This document shows, piece by piece, positions 1-5,689 of a DNA stretch of 6,432 nt. Position 1 is the stretch's first letter, and each line of letters starts with the position of its first letter. The translations under genes and the position numbers were made by a program. The DNA is from Candidatus Heimdallarchaeota archaeon. Lineage in GTDB: Archaea > Asgardarchaeota > Heimdallarchaeia > JABLTI01. Location: assembly GCA_030602675.1 (NCBI GenBank), contig JAUVZH010000160.1, forward strand, positions 1 to 6,432, given 5' to 3'. The notes beneath the pieces are model-generated. The model was not told the origin of the DNA. It ran no database searches and was given only the letters and a program-made list of their open reading frames with translations.

Positions 1-1250
1 GCTGTAATTAGCAACAGCCAAAAGGTATGGATTTTTTGAGAATGTACTAATTCATGTCCTGCGATACCTCTTATATCATCATCTGAAAAATCTGAAAGAT
101 CTTTTGACATAAAAGCTATTCTTTTATCAAAAAATGCTCCAAAGGCAAAGGCATTTAGGATTGGAGCTTTTACTTTTCCAACTTTTATTTTTGTTCTAAT
201 TCCAAGCTTTTGTCTTACTTCTTCAACAAGTTTCAAAACTCTCTCATGTTGTTTTCTTTCTATAACCTTCTGTTCCAATTTTTCAACTAATTTTGTTATA
301 CGTTTATTACCAAATTTGGAAGTTTCTGTTTTTAATTCCTCAATTGATTTCAATATTTGCTCATCTTTAATCTGTTTAGTTAATTTGCTCTGGATTTCAT
401 CAACAGATTTGATAACATTCTCCTCTGCTTCTTTTTTAACTAATTTCTGTTTTATTTTAGTAGTCAATTCTGTGAAATTTTCTTGTTTTATATACTTGAC
501 ACCAAAGATAAAATGAAGCAAAGGTCCAGATATAAGATAAAGAACAAAATTCGTAACAATCATAATTTCATAAGTTCCAAAGGAAGCGAATAATAGTCGT
601 TCTGCTACAGGACCTGTAAAATCACCATAGAAGAAATTTAGACCATCCTCACCAAAATTTGAAAATTGATATAGGATAACATATGAGAAAGCAAATAGCA
701 AAAGATAAATGATTTGTGGTGATGTTAAGCGAGATACTAAAAAGAATCTTCTACCAAAGAATATGATACAAAGTAAGAAGAAAACATAGATAAAAACATT
801 CCAGGCAAGTCCGAACCATTGTTGACCATTAAATGCTCCAAGTGTAAAAGCACTTTCATCACCATCAAAATGGAATTTTGAATATGTTTCCATTGAGAAT
901 TGCATTATTCTACCAGCTAGAACAACAACATAAGATATCAGAGAGGCTAACATCAATTCGCGCCATACTGGACTTTCACGAATAACCCAAAGTGAAAAAA
1001 TCATTAACCAACATAAAGCTGCAAGAATAGCTAGCAAAGCATCTTGAGTGAAACCTTGAATTAAACCACCAATAACTCCTCCTAGTAACAACATAACTAA
1101 ATCAGGTTCATTCTTCTGAGTTATTACAGTATATAACTCAGTTAGGAGAAATATACCACAAAAAATGGCTATAATAAATCCTAAAGTTGCTGGTAAATTT
1201 TCTGTTGAAAACCAATCTCTAAGAACATCAGTAAAAGCTGCTAATTCCAT
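1..1250 (-). CDS. Multi-pass membrane M48-family zinc metalloprotease, C-terminus cut by window edge
   Basis: The frame is open without a stop from an ATG at 1250 to base 1, giving 416 residues; the C-terminus lies outside the window. An in-frame TAA upstream and no other ATG fix the start. About six or seven hydrophobic segments are visible, roughly at residues 20-43, 51-66, 71-90, 99-116, 145-172, 179-196 and 219-251. A charged, lysine/glutamate-rich stretch follows (about 255-350), made of five similar ~20-residue helical units. The protease part begins near residue 350: NAFAFG at 366-371 resembles the NAFA(T/S)G of M48 proteases, and HELVH at 399-403 is the HExxH zinc site, followed by a new hydrophobic stretch. 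M48 (HtpX/Ste24) enzymes cleave membrane or misfolded proteins; the substrate here is unknown. The third zinc ligand (Glu) would lie beyond the edge, so activity is not proven. It is separated from hydA by a hairpin and is probably not part of the hydrogenase operon. Family assignment is fairly sure; the long N-terminal domain is not one I recognise. Confidence 0.82.
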   Translation of the reverse strand, partial: MELAAFTDVLRDWFSTENLPATLGFIIAIFCGIFLLTELYTVITQKNEPDLVMLLLGGVIGGLIQGFTQDALLAILAALCWLMIFSLWVIRESPVWRELMLASLISYVVVLAGRIMQFSMETYSKFHFDGDESAFTLGAFNGQQWFGLAWNVFIYVFFLLCIIFFGRRFFLVSRLTSPQIIYLLLFAFSYVILYQFSNFGEDGLNFFYGDFTGPVAERLLFASFGTYEIMIVTNFVLYLISGPLLHFIFGVKYIKQENFTELTTKIKQKLVKKEAEENVIKSVDEIQSKLTKQIKDEQILKSIEELKTETSKFGNKRITKLVEKLEQKVIERKQHERVLKLVEEVRQKLGIRTKIKVGKVKAPILNAFAFGAFFDKRIAFMSKDLSDFSDDDIRGIAGHELVHSQKIHTFWLLLIT

Positions 1251-1258
1251 TCTAAATG

Positions 1259-1262
1259 CACC
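1259..1262 (-). promoter_or_regulatory. Probable ribosome-binding site of the M48 protease gene
   Basis: GGTG on the minus strand sits 8 bases before the ATG at 1250. It matches the core of the archaeal GGAGGTGA Shine-Dalgarno sequence but is only four bases long, so it is weaker than the sites inside the hydrogenase operon. It supports the chosen start. Confidence 0.5.
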
Positions 1263-1290
1263 GTTGATTAACTTAACAAAGATTAATTAT

Positions 1291-1379
1291 CCAAATTATT
1301 TACAAAGAGTTAAGATGAATACTCATAAACATATCTGCTAGATTACTATTATTTTAAAGAACAAGATTCTATATAAAAA
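1291..1379 (-). promoter_or_regulatory. Candidate promoter region of the M48 protease gene
   Basis: The spacer between hydA and the protease gene contains several minus-strand TATA-like boxes: TTTTTATATAG (1379-1369), CTTTAAAATAA (1359-1349) and TGTAAATAATT (1303-1293). The last would put transcription start about 20 bases before the ATG, keeping the GGTG site in a short leader. The first overlaps the T-tract after the hydA hairpin. In such AT-rich DNA none can be chosen with certainty; I infer only that the gene has its own promoter here. Confidence 0.3.
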
Positions 1380-1417
1380 TTAATGGAAAAGCGATTAACA
1401 ATAAGTTAATCACTTTT
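1375..1417 (-). terminator. Hairpin and T-tract after hydA, likely operon terminator or 3' stabiliser
   Basis: Six bases after the hydA stop, the minus strand reads AAAAGTGATTAAC, a TTATT loop, then GTTAATCGCTTTT (arms 1417-1405 and 1399-1387). All 13 positions pair, one as a G-U wobble in RNA. A run of five T (1379-1375) follows eight bases later. The stem is AU-rich and the T-run is not immediately adjacent, so it is not a textbook bacterial terminator. Archaeal termination depends mainly on T-tracts, and the hairpin may instead protect the transcript end. Its position marks the end of the hydBGDA transcript. Confidence 0.6.
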
Positions 1418-1423
1418 AGTTAC

Positions 1424-2725
1424 TTATTTTCTTCTGAAATCAATAGTTATTGCATGTGCTGAACAAGAAATGCAAGGATCATAGGATCTGATCAACATAT
1501 TTAGAAGCAATTCAATTTCCTCTTGCTTCTTATCAGCAATCATTGGTGCAAATTTCTTGACATCATCCTCAATTTTATTCGTATTATGTGCAGTTGGGGT
1601 TATTACATCAACACGAGTGATAATACCATTTTTGTCCACATCATATGAATGATTAAGGAGTCCTCGTGGAGCTTCTGTAGCGATTGTGCCAGTGCCTGCT
1701 TTAATCTTGAAGTATTTGTTGTCATCTTTAGGTGGTTTCTCTATGTATTTGGCAGTTATTTCAATTGCTTCATCTACACAATGCATTAACTCAATAACTC
1801 TTGCGAGATTGTTATTAAATGGATTGAAATTTGGGAGTTTCAAACTAAATTGCTTTACCAAAGCTTTAGCATCATCAGTTAAGAATTTATTATTGATATT
1901 TACTCTTGCAAGAGGAGAAACATAATAAATTTCACCATTGTTTATAGTTGAAAATTTTGCAGTTGAATAATCTCGAACTTCTTCTTTAATGAAGTCCTTT
2001 TTGTAATCCTCAGCAGGAACAGTTTTTCCACTAAGCAAGCATTTTAGATCGCCTTTGAGAAATGGATAGGTTTTTCCATCATAGATAGCTATCTGTTCTG
2101 TCTTATTGTTAAATTTCGGCATTTCCAATCCGGCATAGAGGTCAGCAATAGCCTGAGTTCCTTTTTTAAATTCAATTAATTTTTCTTTCATGACCTCTAG
2201 TTGCTTAGTTGTTGGGTATTTACCAAAACCACCTGGTTTAATATTTACTGGATGGATTTCACGACCGCCTATCAATGTCTGCAAATCATTAGCTATCCTT
2301 TTCATTCTGAGAATTAGCTTAACTTCATTTGGAAATTTTGGTACCATTTGTATGACTCCATCATATCCTAAGAAATCAGGCAAAGCAAGCATTCCAACAT
2401 GCAAAATATGAGATTGAGTATTTTCTCCATGATCTAATAAGAGTCTGAAGTCTTCAACTTGTTTGCTTGGTTCAATGCTAACTGAACGTTCTAATGCTTC
2501 AACAGCGGATAATTGATGGGAAGTACTACAGATAGCACAAATTCTAGACATAATATTAATTGCTTCATTATATTTTCTACCGACAGCAAAACCTTCAAAG
2601 AATCTTGCTCCTTCTATGATTTGCATTTCTACATTGTTGACTTCTTTCTTATCCATTTCAACTAGTAGACTTCCGTGACCTTCTACACGACAAATGTGTT
2701 CTAAATGTAATTTCTTTACTGTCAT
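1424..2725 (-). CDS. hydA: [NiFe] hydrogenase (sulfhydrogenase) large/alpha subunit, catalytic
   Basis: The predicted 433-residue protein carries the NiFe active site, where H2 is split or formed in the cytoplasm. The N-terminal nickel motif is RICAIC with His (C63, C66, H70), preceded by RVEGHG at 13-18. A middle GGREIHPVNIKPGGFGK block and the EAPRG...H region are typical of the family. The C-terminal motif DPCISCSAH supplies C418 and C421, with H424 the usual last residue of the mature enzyme. A 9-residue tail (AITIDFRRK) follows, as expected for a precursor trimmed by a maturation endopeptidase after cofactor insertion. All four nickel cysteines are present, so the enzyme should be active. 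The frame extends upstream to an ATG at 2761, but that adds 12 residues overlapping hydD and has no spaced RBS. The ATG at 2725 lies 9 bases after AGGTGG and starts where homologues start. The DPCISCS(A/V)H ending and operon order favour group 3b over methanogen Mvh/Frh (3c/3a). Confidence 0.93.
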   Translation of the reverse strand: MTVKKLHLEHICRVEGHGSLLVEMDKKEVNNVEMQIIEGARFFEGFAVGRKYNEAINIMSRICAICSTSHQLSAVEALERSVSIEPSKQVEDFRLLLDHGENTQSHILHVGMLALPDFLGYDGVIQMVPKFPNEVKLILRMKRIANDLQTLIGGREIHPVNIKPGGFGKYPTTKQLEVMKEKLIEFKKGTQAIADLYAGLEMPKFNNKTEQIAIYDGKTYPFLKGDLKCLLSGKTVPAEDYKKDFIKEEVRDYSTAKFSTINNGEIYYVSPLARVNINNKFLTDDAKALVKQFSLKLPNFNPFNNNLARVIELMHCVDEAIEITAKYIEKPPKDDNKYFKIKAGTGTIATEAPRGLLNHSYDVDKNGIITRVDVITPTAHNTNKIEDDVKKFAPMIADKKQEEIELLLNMLIRSYDPCISCSAHAITIDFRRK

Positions 2726-2734
2726 TTCACATTC

Positions 2735-2740
2735 CCACCT
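2735..2740 (-). promoter_or_regulatory. Ribosome-binding site deciding the hydA start
   Basis: AGGTGG on the minus strand overlaps the TAG stop of hydD and lies 9 bases before the ATG at 2725. The in-frame ATG at 2761 has GAGAGG directly abutting it with no spacer, so 2725 is the better start. Confidence 0.7.
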
Positions 2741-3551
2741 ATTCTTTATCATCCTCTCCATACTTGAGGTTTTTATCGTGCTCCATCCAAGCTTTAAATA
2801 AAAATTCCTTCACTTGTGGGTCTTCGCCATTATATTTTAAAAGAAATCTAGTAACATCACTCACAGATGCACCTTTTTTCACCATTAAATCAACTTGCTG
2901 TTGATATGCAGCTTCTAATGTCGAACCACGACAACCATCACAAGGTAATCCATAACTAGGACATAATGCATCGCACCCAGCTTGAATTATTGGTCCCATA
3001 CAAATTATGTTATCCTCTAGGAAAATACATCGATTTTCTTTTGCCTTACATTGATGACAAACAGGCAGGTTTGGTAATTTTGGTTTACCACCAATAAGGA
3101 AATACTTGACAAAATCTAAGAATTCATATTTGTTAACAGGACATTCAAGAATATAATGATCTACATCAACTACTTTGTTAATGGGTTTAACTTTGATAAC
3201 TGGAAATTTATCAGCATCTTTACCATATTGTGCTTCTCGAATTACTCGATCATTTCTATAATTTCTAATTGCTTGAACACCACCAAAACAAGCACATGAT
3301 CCTATAGCTACGAGAACTTTCGCTTTAGTCCTTAGTTCTTTTAGTTCTTCTTCTTGTTTTGTATTTACGATGCTTCCTTCAACGAATAGAATATCATATG
3401 GACCTTTCTTATTACCAGACATAGCCATTCTGAAATCGATGATATCAACTAAGCTCAATAAGTCAAGTAGCTCATCTTCTAGATCAAGAATACTTAATTG
3501 GCAACCAGCACAACCAGTAAATCCGACAATTCCAATTTTTGGTTTTGACAC
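2739..3551 (-). CDS. hydD: [NiFe] hydrogenase (sulfhydrogenase) small/delta subunit, FeS electron relay
   Basis: This 270-residue protein is the small subunit that pairs with HydA and carries electrons from the NiFe site toward HydB/HydG. The proximal [4Fe-4S] ligands are visible: GCAGC gives C14 and C17, GSCACFGG gives C86, and ECPV gives C137. The C-terminal half holds C165, C168, C175 and C184, then C193, C197, C204 and C207, enough for two more cubane clusters. This three-cluster layout is that of group 3 small subunits. There is no twin-arginine signal, so it should stay in the cytoplasm. The start is a GTG at 3551; the next in-frame Met (residue 42) would remove the C14/C17 motif. GGAGG lies 10 bases upstream inside hydG. 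Its GTG shares one base with the hydG stop (TAGTG), implying coupled translation. The glutamate/lysine-rich tail after about residue 250 is ordinary. Confidence 0.93.
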   Translation of the reverse strand: MSKPKIGIVGFTGCAGCQLSILDLEDELLDLLSLVDIIDFRMAMSGNKKGPYDILFVEGSIVNTKQEEELKELRTKAKVLVAIGSCACFGGVQAIRNYRNDRVIREAQYGKDADKFPVIKVKPINKVVDVDHYILECPVNKYEFLDFVKYFLIGGKPKLPNLPVCHQCKAKENRCIFLEDNIICMGPIIQAGCDALCPSYGLPCDGCRGSTLEAAYQQQVDLMVKKGASVSDVTRFLLKYNGEDPQVKEFLFKAWMEHDKNLKYGEDDKE

Positions 3552-4411
3552 TACATCAAAGCCTCCGGTAATGTTCTAATTTGCCTTAAGGTGAAGACTG
3601 GACCATCAATGCAGACAAATTTATCACCTACACCACAATGACAGCATTTACCAACACCACATTTCATTTTCCTTTCAAGAGATAGGTAAATGTGATCACC
3701 ATCCAAACCGAGTTTTTCAAGTTCTATTATTACGAATTTGTACATAATAGGTGGTCCACAAATCATTGCTATCGTATTATTAGGATCAATTTGATCAGCA
3801 ATCTTTGAAAAGAGATTTGTAACTACTCCTAAATTCCCTTCCCAGCACCGATCATCATCACGATCAACAGTGCATTGGAAATCTATGTCTTCTCGAACTT
3901 CATATTCATCATTTTCTTCAGGGAACAATATATCTGATGGGCATCGATCACCATAAAGCAAGAATATTTTGCCATAGTCTTCTTTTTTATCAATTGCATA
4001 TCTAAATACAGAGCGAAGAGGGAGATAACCTAAACCACCTGTAACGAAAAGTAAATCCTTGCCTTTGTAGTCTGCTATTGGGAATCCATTTCCAAATGGT
4101 CCTCTAATTCCTACAATATCACCCTTTTTCTTGTTATGAATGGCATTTGTTACGTTTCCAACATTCCTTATGCCTAATTCAAATGAACCTCTTTTTGTTG
4201 GAGGTGATGTTATACTAATAGGAACTTCTCCAATACCATATATTGATACCTCAACGAATTGTCCAGGAACATGTTCAAATAAAGGATTTAAATGGTTTTG
4301 AACAAATTTTAACTCGAACAGTTTTGTAGTATCAGTTAGTTCTCGAATGTTCACTATTTTAGCTTCATGAGGTATGCTAATACCTCTATCATGGGTAACT
4401 ATTGCTCTCAT
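3551..4411 (-). CDS. hydG: Sulfhydrogenase gamma subunit, FAD/NAD(P)-binding oxidoreductase with [2Fe-2S] cluster
   Basis: The 286-residue protein belongs to the ferredoxin-NADP reductase-like family that includes PyrK (dihydroorotate dehydrogenase electron transfer subunit) and AsrB. It exchanges electrons between NAD(P)H and the FeS chain of the hydrogenase. Residues 15-110 form the flavin barrel, with PGQFVEV (49-55) and VPISITSP (63-70) in the place of the FAD-binding R-x-Y-S/PxS region. GGLGYLPL (125-132) is the nucleotide-binding loop, and CGPPIMY near residue 230 is the conserved NAD(P)-side CGP motif. A C-terminal [2Fe-2S] site is formed by C251, C256, C259 and C267, with an extra C257 beside them. 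The frame could open at a GTG at 4423, but that GTG is part of the GAGGTGA ribosome-binding site. The ATG at 4411 is therefore the start, one base after the hydB stop. Whether NADH or NADPH is preferred cannot be told from what I see. Confidence 0.92.
   Translation of the reverse strand: MRAIVTHDRGISIPHEAKIVNIRELTDTTKLFELKFVQNHLNPLFEHVPGQFVEVSIYGIGEVPISITSPPTKRGSFELGIRNVGNVTNAIHNKKKGDIVGIRGPFGNGFPIADYKGKDLLFVTGGLGYLPLRSVFRYAIDKKEDYGKIFLLYGDRCPSDILFPEENDEYEVREDIDFQCTVDRDDDRCWEGNLGVVTNLFSKIADQIDPNNTIAMICGPPIMYKFVIIELEKLGLDGDHIYLSLERKMKCGVGKCCHCGVGDKFVCIDGPVFTLRQIRTLPEALM
3562..3566 (-). promoter_or_regulatory. Ribosome-binding site of hydD
   Basis: GGAGG on the minus strand, inside the last codons of hydG, lies 10 bases before the GTG start at 3551. 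It is the only strong site nearby and supports the non-ATG start. Confidence 0.65.
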
Positions 4412-4412
4412 T

Positions 4413-5456
4413 TTACATTTCACCTCTAACGTCTTCTACAACATCTCTAACATCAATATCTGCTGGACAGTAAGTAATGCATCTTCCACAACCAACGCAA
4501 CCTTCAACATTATATCTTCTTGGTATATCGATAAATTTGTGCAGATAACGATACCTAAATCGTCTTTCCTTTTCATGTCGAAAATCATGTCCACCAGCTA
4601 CACTTGCAAATTCAGGATAGTAGCATGAATCCCATTCTCTTTGTCTTATCCCTGTTTTTAGATCAATTGAGATCTTATCCTTTACATTAAAACAGTAACA
4701 AGTTGGGCAGACAAAAGTACAAGAACCACAAAACAGACATTCTTTTGTATATTTCTTCCAAGCACGAGATTCGAATTTATCTTCCAATTCACTTGGTAAT
4801 CCTTCGACAAGAATGTCTTTTTTGAAGCTATTCTTTTTAAGCTCAAGGGTTCTTACATATTTTTCAAAATCTTCATCTGTTGGCTCTTGAAAGAGATCTG
4901 GATATAATCTAAGAATTCGTTTGCCACCATCGGTATTTGGCACTATAATAAAATTATCTTTAGCAATTTCTGTGAGCATTAAGTCATAACCACTTTTAGG
5001 ATCATTTGAATTCATTGACTCACAGAAACAATTCTCATAACATGGTTGCAAACAATTTATACCAATAATAAGGGCTCTTTCTCTAAGAGTGTTATAGAAT
5101 TCATCTCTGAAATATTCCTTAAAAATCTCATCTAGAACATTATTTCCAGTTATATCGCAAGGTCTGACACCAAAAACAACAATTTTCTTTTCAACACCAA
5201 TATCTGATTCCTCTAAACAGCTTTTAATCACACCTGTAGTCCGATTAAATTTAAATAAATCTTGTTTGGCAGGATGAAAGAGTTTCTTTATTGATATCAT
5301 TGGAAGTTCGGTATCAAATAGAACCTCATCTGAACTGGATATTTCTGTAAGAGTTGGTACATTATTTTTATTTGTTGTTGCTACAACGATGAAATCACCT
5401 ATCATAGCATCTACAAGTTCAGGAATTTTTTTTCTTGAAATTAACTTTGAGACCAT
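4413..5456 (-). CDS. hydB: Sulfhydrogenase beta subunit, multi-cluster iron-sulfur protein
   Basis: This 347-residue protein is the first gene of the operon and matches the HydB/AsrA family, whose members pass electrons between the flavin subunit and the catalytic dimer. Visible motifs, in order: GVRPCD with C100; a cysteine cluster C135, C139, C143, C145; a first ferredoxin-like site C240, C243, C246, C250 followed by PTCYC (C253, C255); WDSC (C278); and a second site C320, C323, C326, C330 followed by Pro. The two CxxCxxCxxxCP units are expected to bind two [4Fe-4S] clusters; the role of the central cysteines is not obvious from sequence. The length is normal for the family. It starts at an ATG preceded by TGGAGT at good spacing. 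The related protein encoded divergently at 5690 shares the RPCD, CPTCxCY and WD(S/A)C blocks. No membrane segment or signal peptide is seen, so it should be cytoplasmic. Confidence 0.92.
   Translation of the reverse strand: MVSKLISRKKIPELVDAMIGDFIVVATTNKNNVPTLTEISSSDEVLFDTELPMISIKKLFHPAKQDLFKFNRTTGVIKSCLEESDIGVEKKIVVFGVRPCDITGNNVLDEIFKEYFRDEFYNTLRERALIIGINCLQPCYENCFCESMNSNDPKSGYDLMLTEIAKDNFIIVPNTDGGKRILRLYPDLFQEPTDEDFEKYVRTLELKKNSFKKDILVEGLPSELEDKFESRAWKKYTKECLFCGSCTFVCPTCYCFNVKDKISIDLKTGIRQREWDSCYYPEFASVAGGHDFRHEKERRFRYRYLHKFIDIPRRYNVEGCVGCGRCITYCPADIDVRDVVEDVRGEM
4420..4426 (-). promoter_or_regulatory. Ribosome-binding site deciding the hydG start
   Basis: The minus strand has GAGGTGA, a full archaeal-type Shine-Dalgarno, 8 bases before the ATG at 4411. 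The apparent upstream GTG start at 4423 lies within this motif, so the four extra residues it would add are not real. Confidence 0.8.
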
Positions 5457-5463
5457 TACATTG

Positions 5464-5468
5464 ACTCC
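5464..5468 (-). promoter_or_regulatory. Ribosome-binding site of hydB
   Basis: The minus strand reads TTGGAGTC. GGAG (5468-5465) lies 8 bases before the ATG at 5456. As the first gene of the operon, hydB therefore has a leader-bearing transcript, unlike the divergent gene on the other side. Confidence 0.65.
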
Positions 5469-5477
5469 AAATTGCAG

Positions 5478-5570
5478 AATTTTTCAAATTGTCCGAGCTT
5501 TTGTTGACATTACTTTTTAATTATATTGATGATGTTAATTATTAGTTACGATTTACAAACTTGAAAAATT
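5478..5570. repeat. 10-bp inverted repeat in the divergent promoter region
   Basis: AATTTTTCAA at 5478-5487 is the exact reverse complement of TTGAAAAATT at 5561-5570. The arms bracket the candidate hydB TATA box and are 73 bases apart, too far for a simple hairpin. They could be paired sites for a regulator, but AT-rich DNA gives such matches by chance. Confidence 0.25.
5515..5527 (-). promoter_or_regulatory. Candidate TATA box of the hydBGDA operon
   Basis: The minus strand reads AATATAATTAAAAAG here. A TATA element centred near 5521 would start transcription around 5496, giving a leader of about 40 bases that contains the hydB ribosome-binding site. The surrounding DNA is very AT-rich and other boxes are possible, so this is only the best-placed candidate. 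Confidence 0.35.
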
Positions 5571-5661
5571 GTAATAAGCTAGTATTAAAAAATCATTTTT
5601 GCGGAAAAGTACACAAATCTAACCTTACAATATAAAGCTAAAGTATTAAAACTGAGTTTTC

Positions 5662-5670
5662 ATAAATATA
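5662..5670 (+). promoter_or_regulatory. Candidate TATA box for a leaderless transcript of the divergent hydB-like gene
   Basis: ATAAATATA is centred about 24 bases before the ATG at 5690, the distance at which an archaeal TATA box places transcription start on the first base of the start codon. There is no Shine-Dalgarno sequence before that ATG, which agrees with a leaderless mRNA. A second box, TATAAAG at 5631-5637, would give a leader of about 30 bases and cannot be excluded. Confidence 0.45.
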
Positions 5671-5689
5671 CAAAAAATCTATTAGTTAA

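Larger units (their letters stand above)
1424..5456 (-). other. hydBGDA operon, group 3b NAD(P)-linked [NiFe] hydrogenase
   Basis: Four minus-strand genes follow one another as beta, gamma, delta, alpha. The junctions are 1 base (hydB-hydG), a 1-base overlap (hydG-hydD) and 13 bases (hydD-hydA). Each downstream gene has its ribosome-binding site inside the end of the gene before it, which implies one transcript and coupled translation. The order and domain content are those of the P. furiosus soluble hydrogenase I operon. No maturation (hyp) gene or C-terminal maturation protease gene is present, so these must be encoded elsewhere. Confidence 0.9.

Noticed and set aside
316..516. A 66-codon plus-strand open frame
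   Set aside because: It lies antisense to the helical-repeat part of the M48 protein and has no recognisable motif. The minus-strand protein is clearly real, so this is a shadow.
1271..1314. CTTAAC...GTTAAG inverted repeat and two similar TTAA(C)TCTTTGT stretches before the protease gene
   Set aside because: The arms are only 6 bases and the direct copies are imperfect. In DNA this AT-rich that is expected by chance.
1686..2411. Two plus-strand open frames of 79 and 73 codons inside hydA
   Set aside because: Both are antisense to a well-conserved catalytic gene, and their translations match no family I know.
3370..3579. A 69-codon plus-strand open frame over the start of hydD
   Set aside because: It is antisense to the conserved proximal-cluster region of hydD, with no independent evidence of being a gene.
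1424..4411. Methanogen-type F420-reducing (Frh) or Mvh/Hdr-linked hydrogenase
   Set aside because: The HydG-type flavin/NAD(P) subunit, the HydB subunit and the beta-gamma-delta-alpha order fit group 3b. No FrhB, MvhD or HdrA gene is present in the window.
4374..4628. An 84-codon plus-strand open frame across the hydG-hydB junction
   Set aside because: It is antisense to the C-terminal ferredoxin motifs of hydB and the hydG start. It is a by-product of low-GC codon use.
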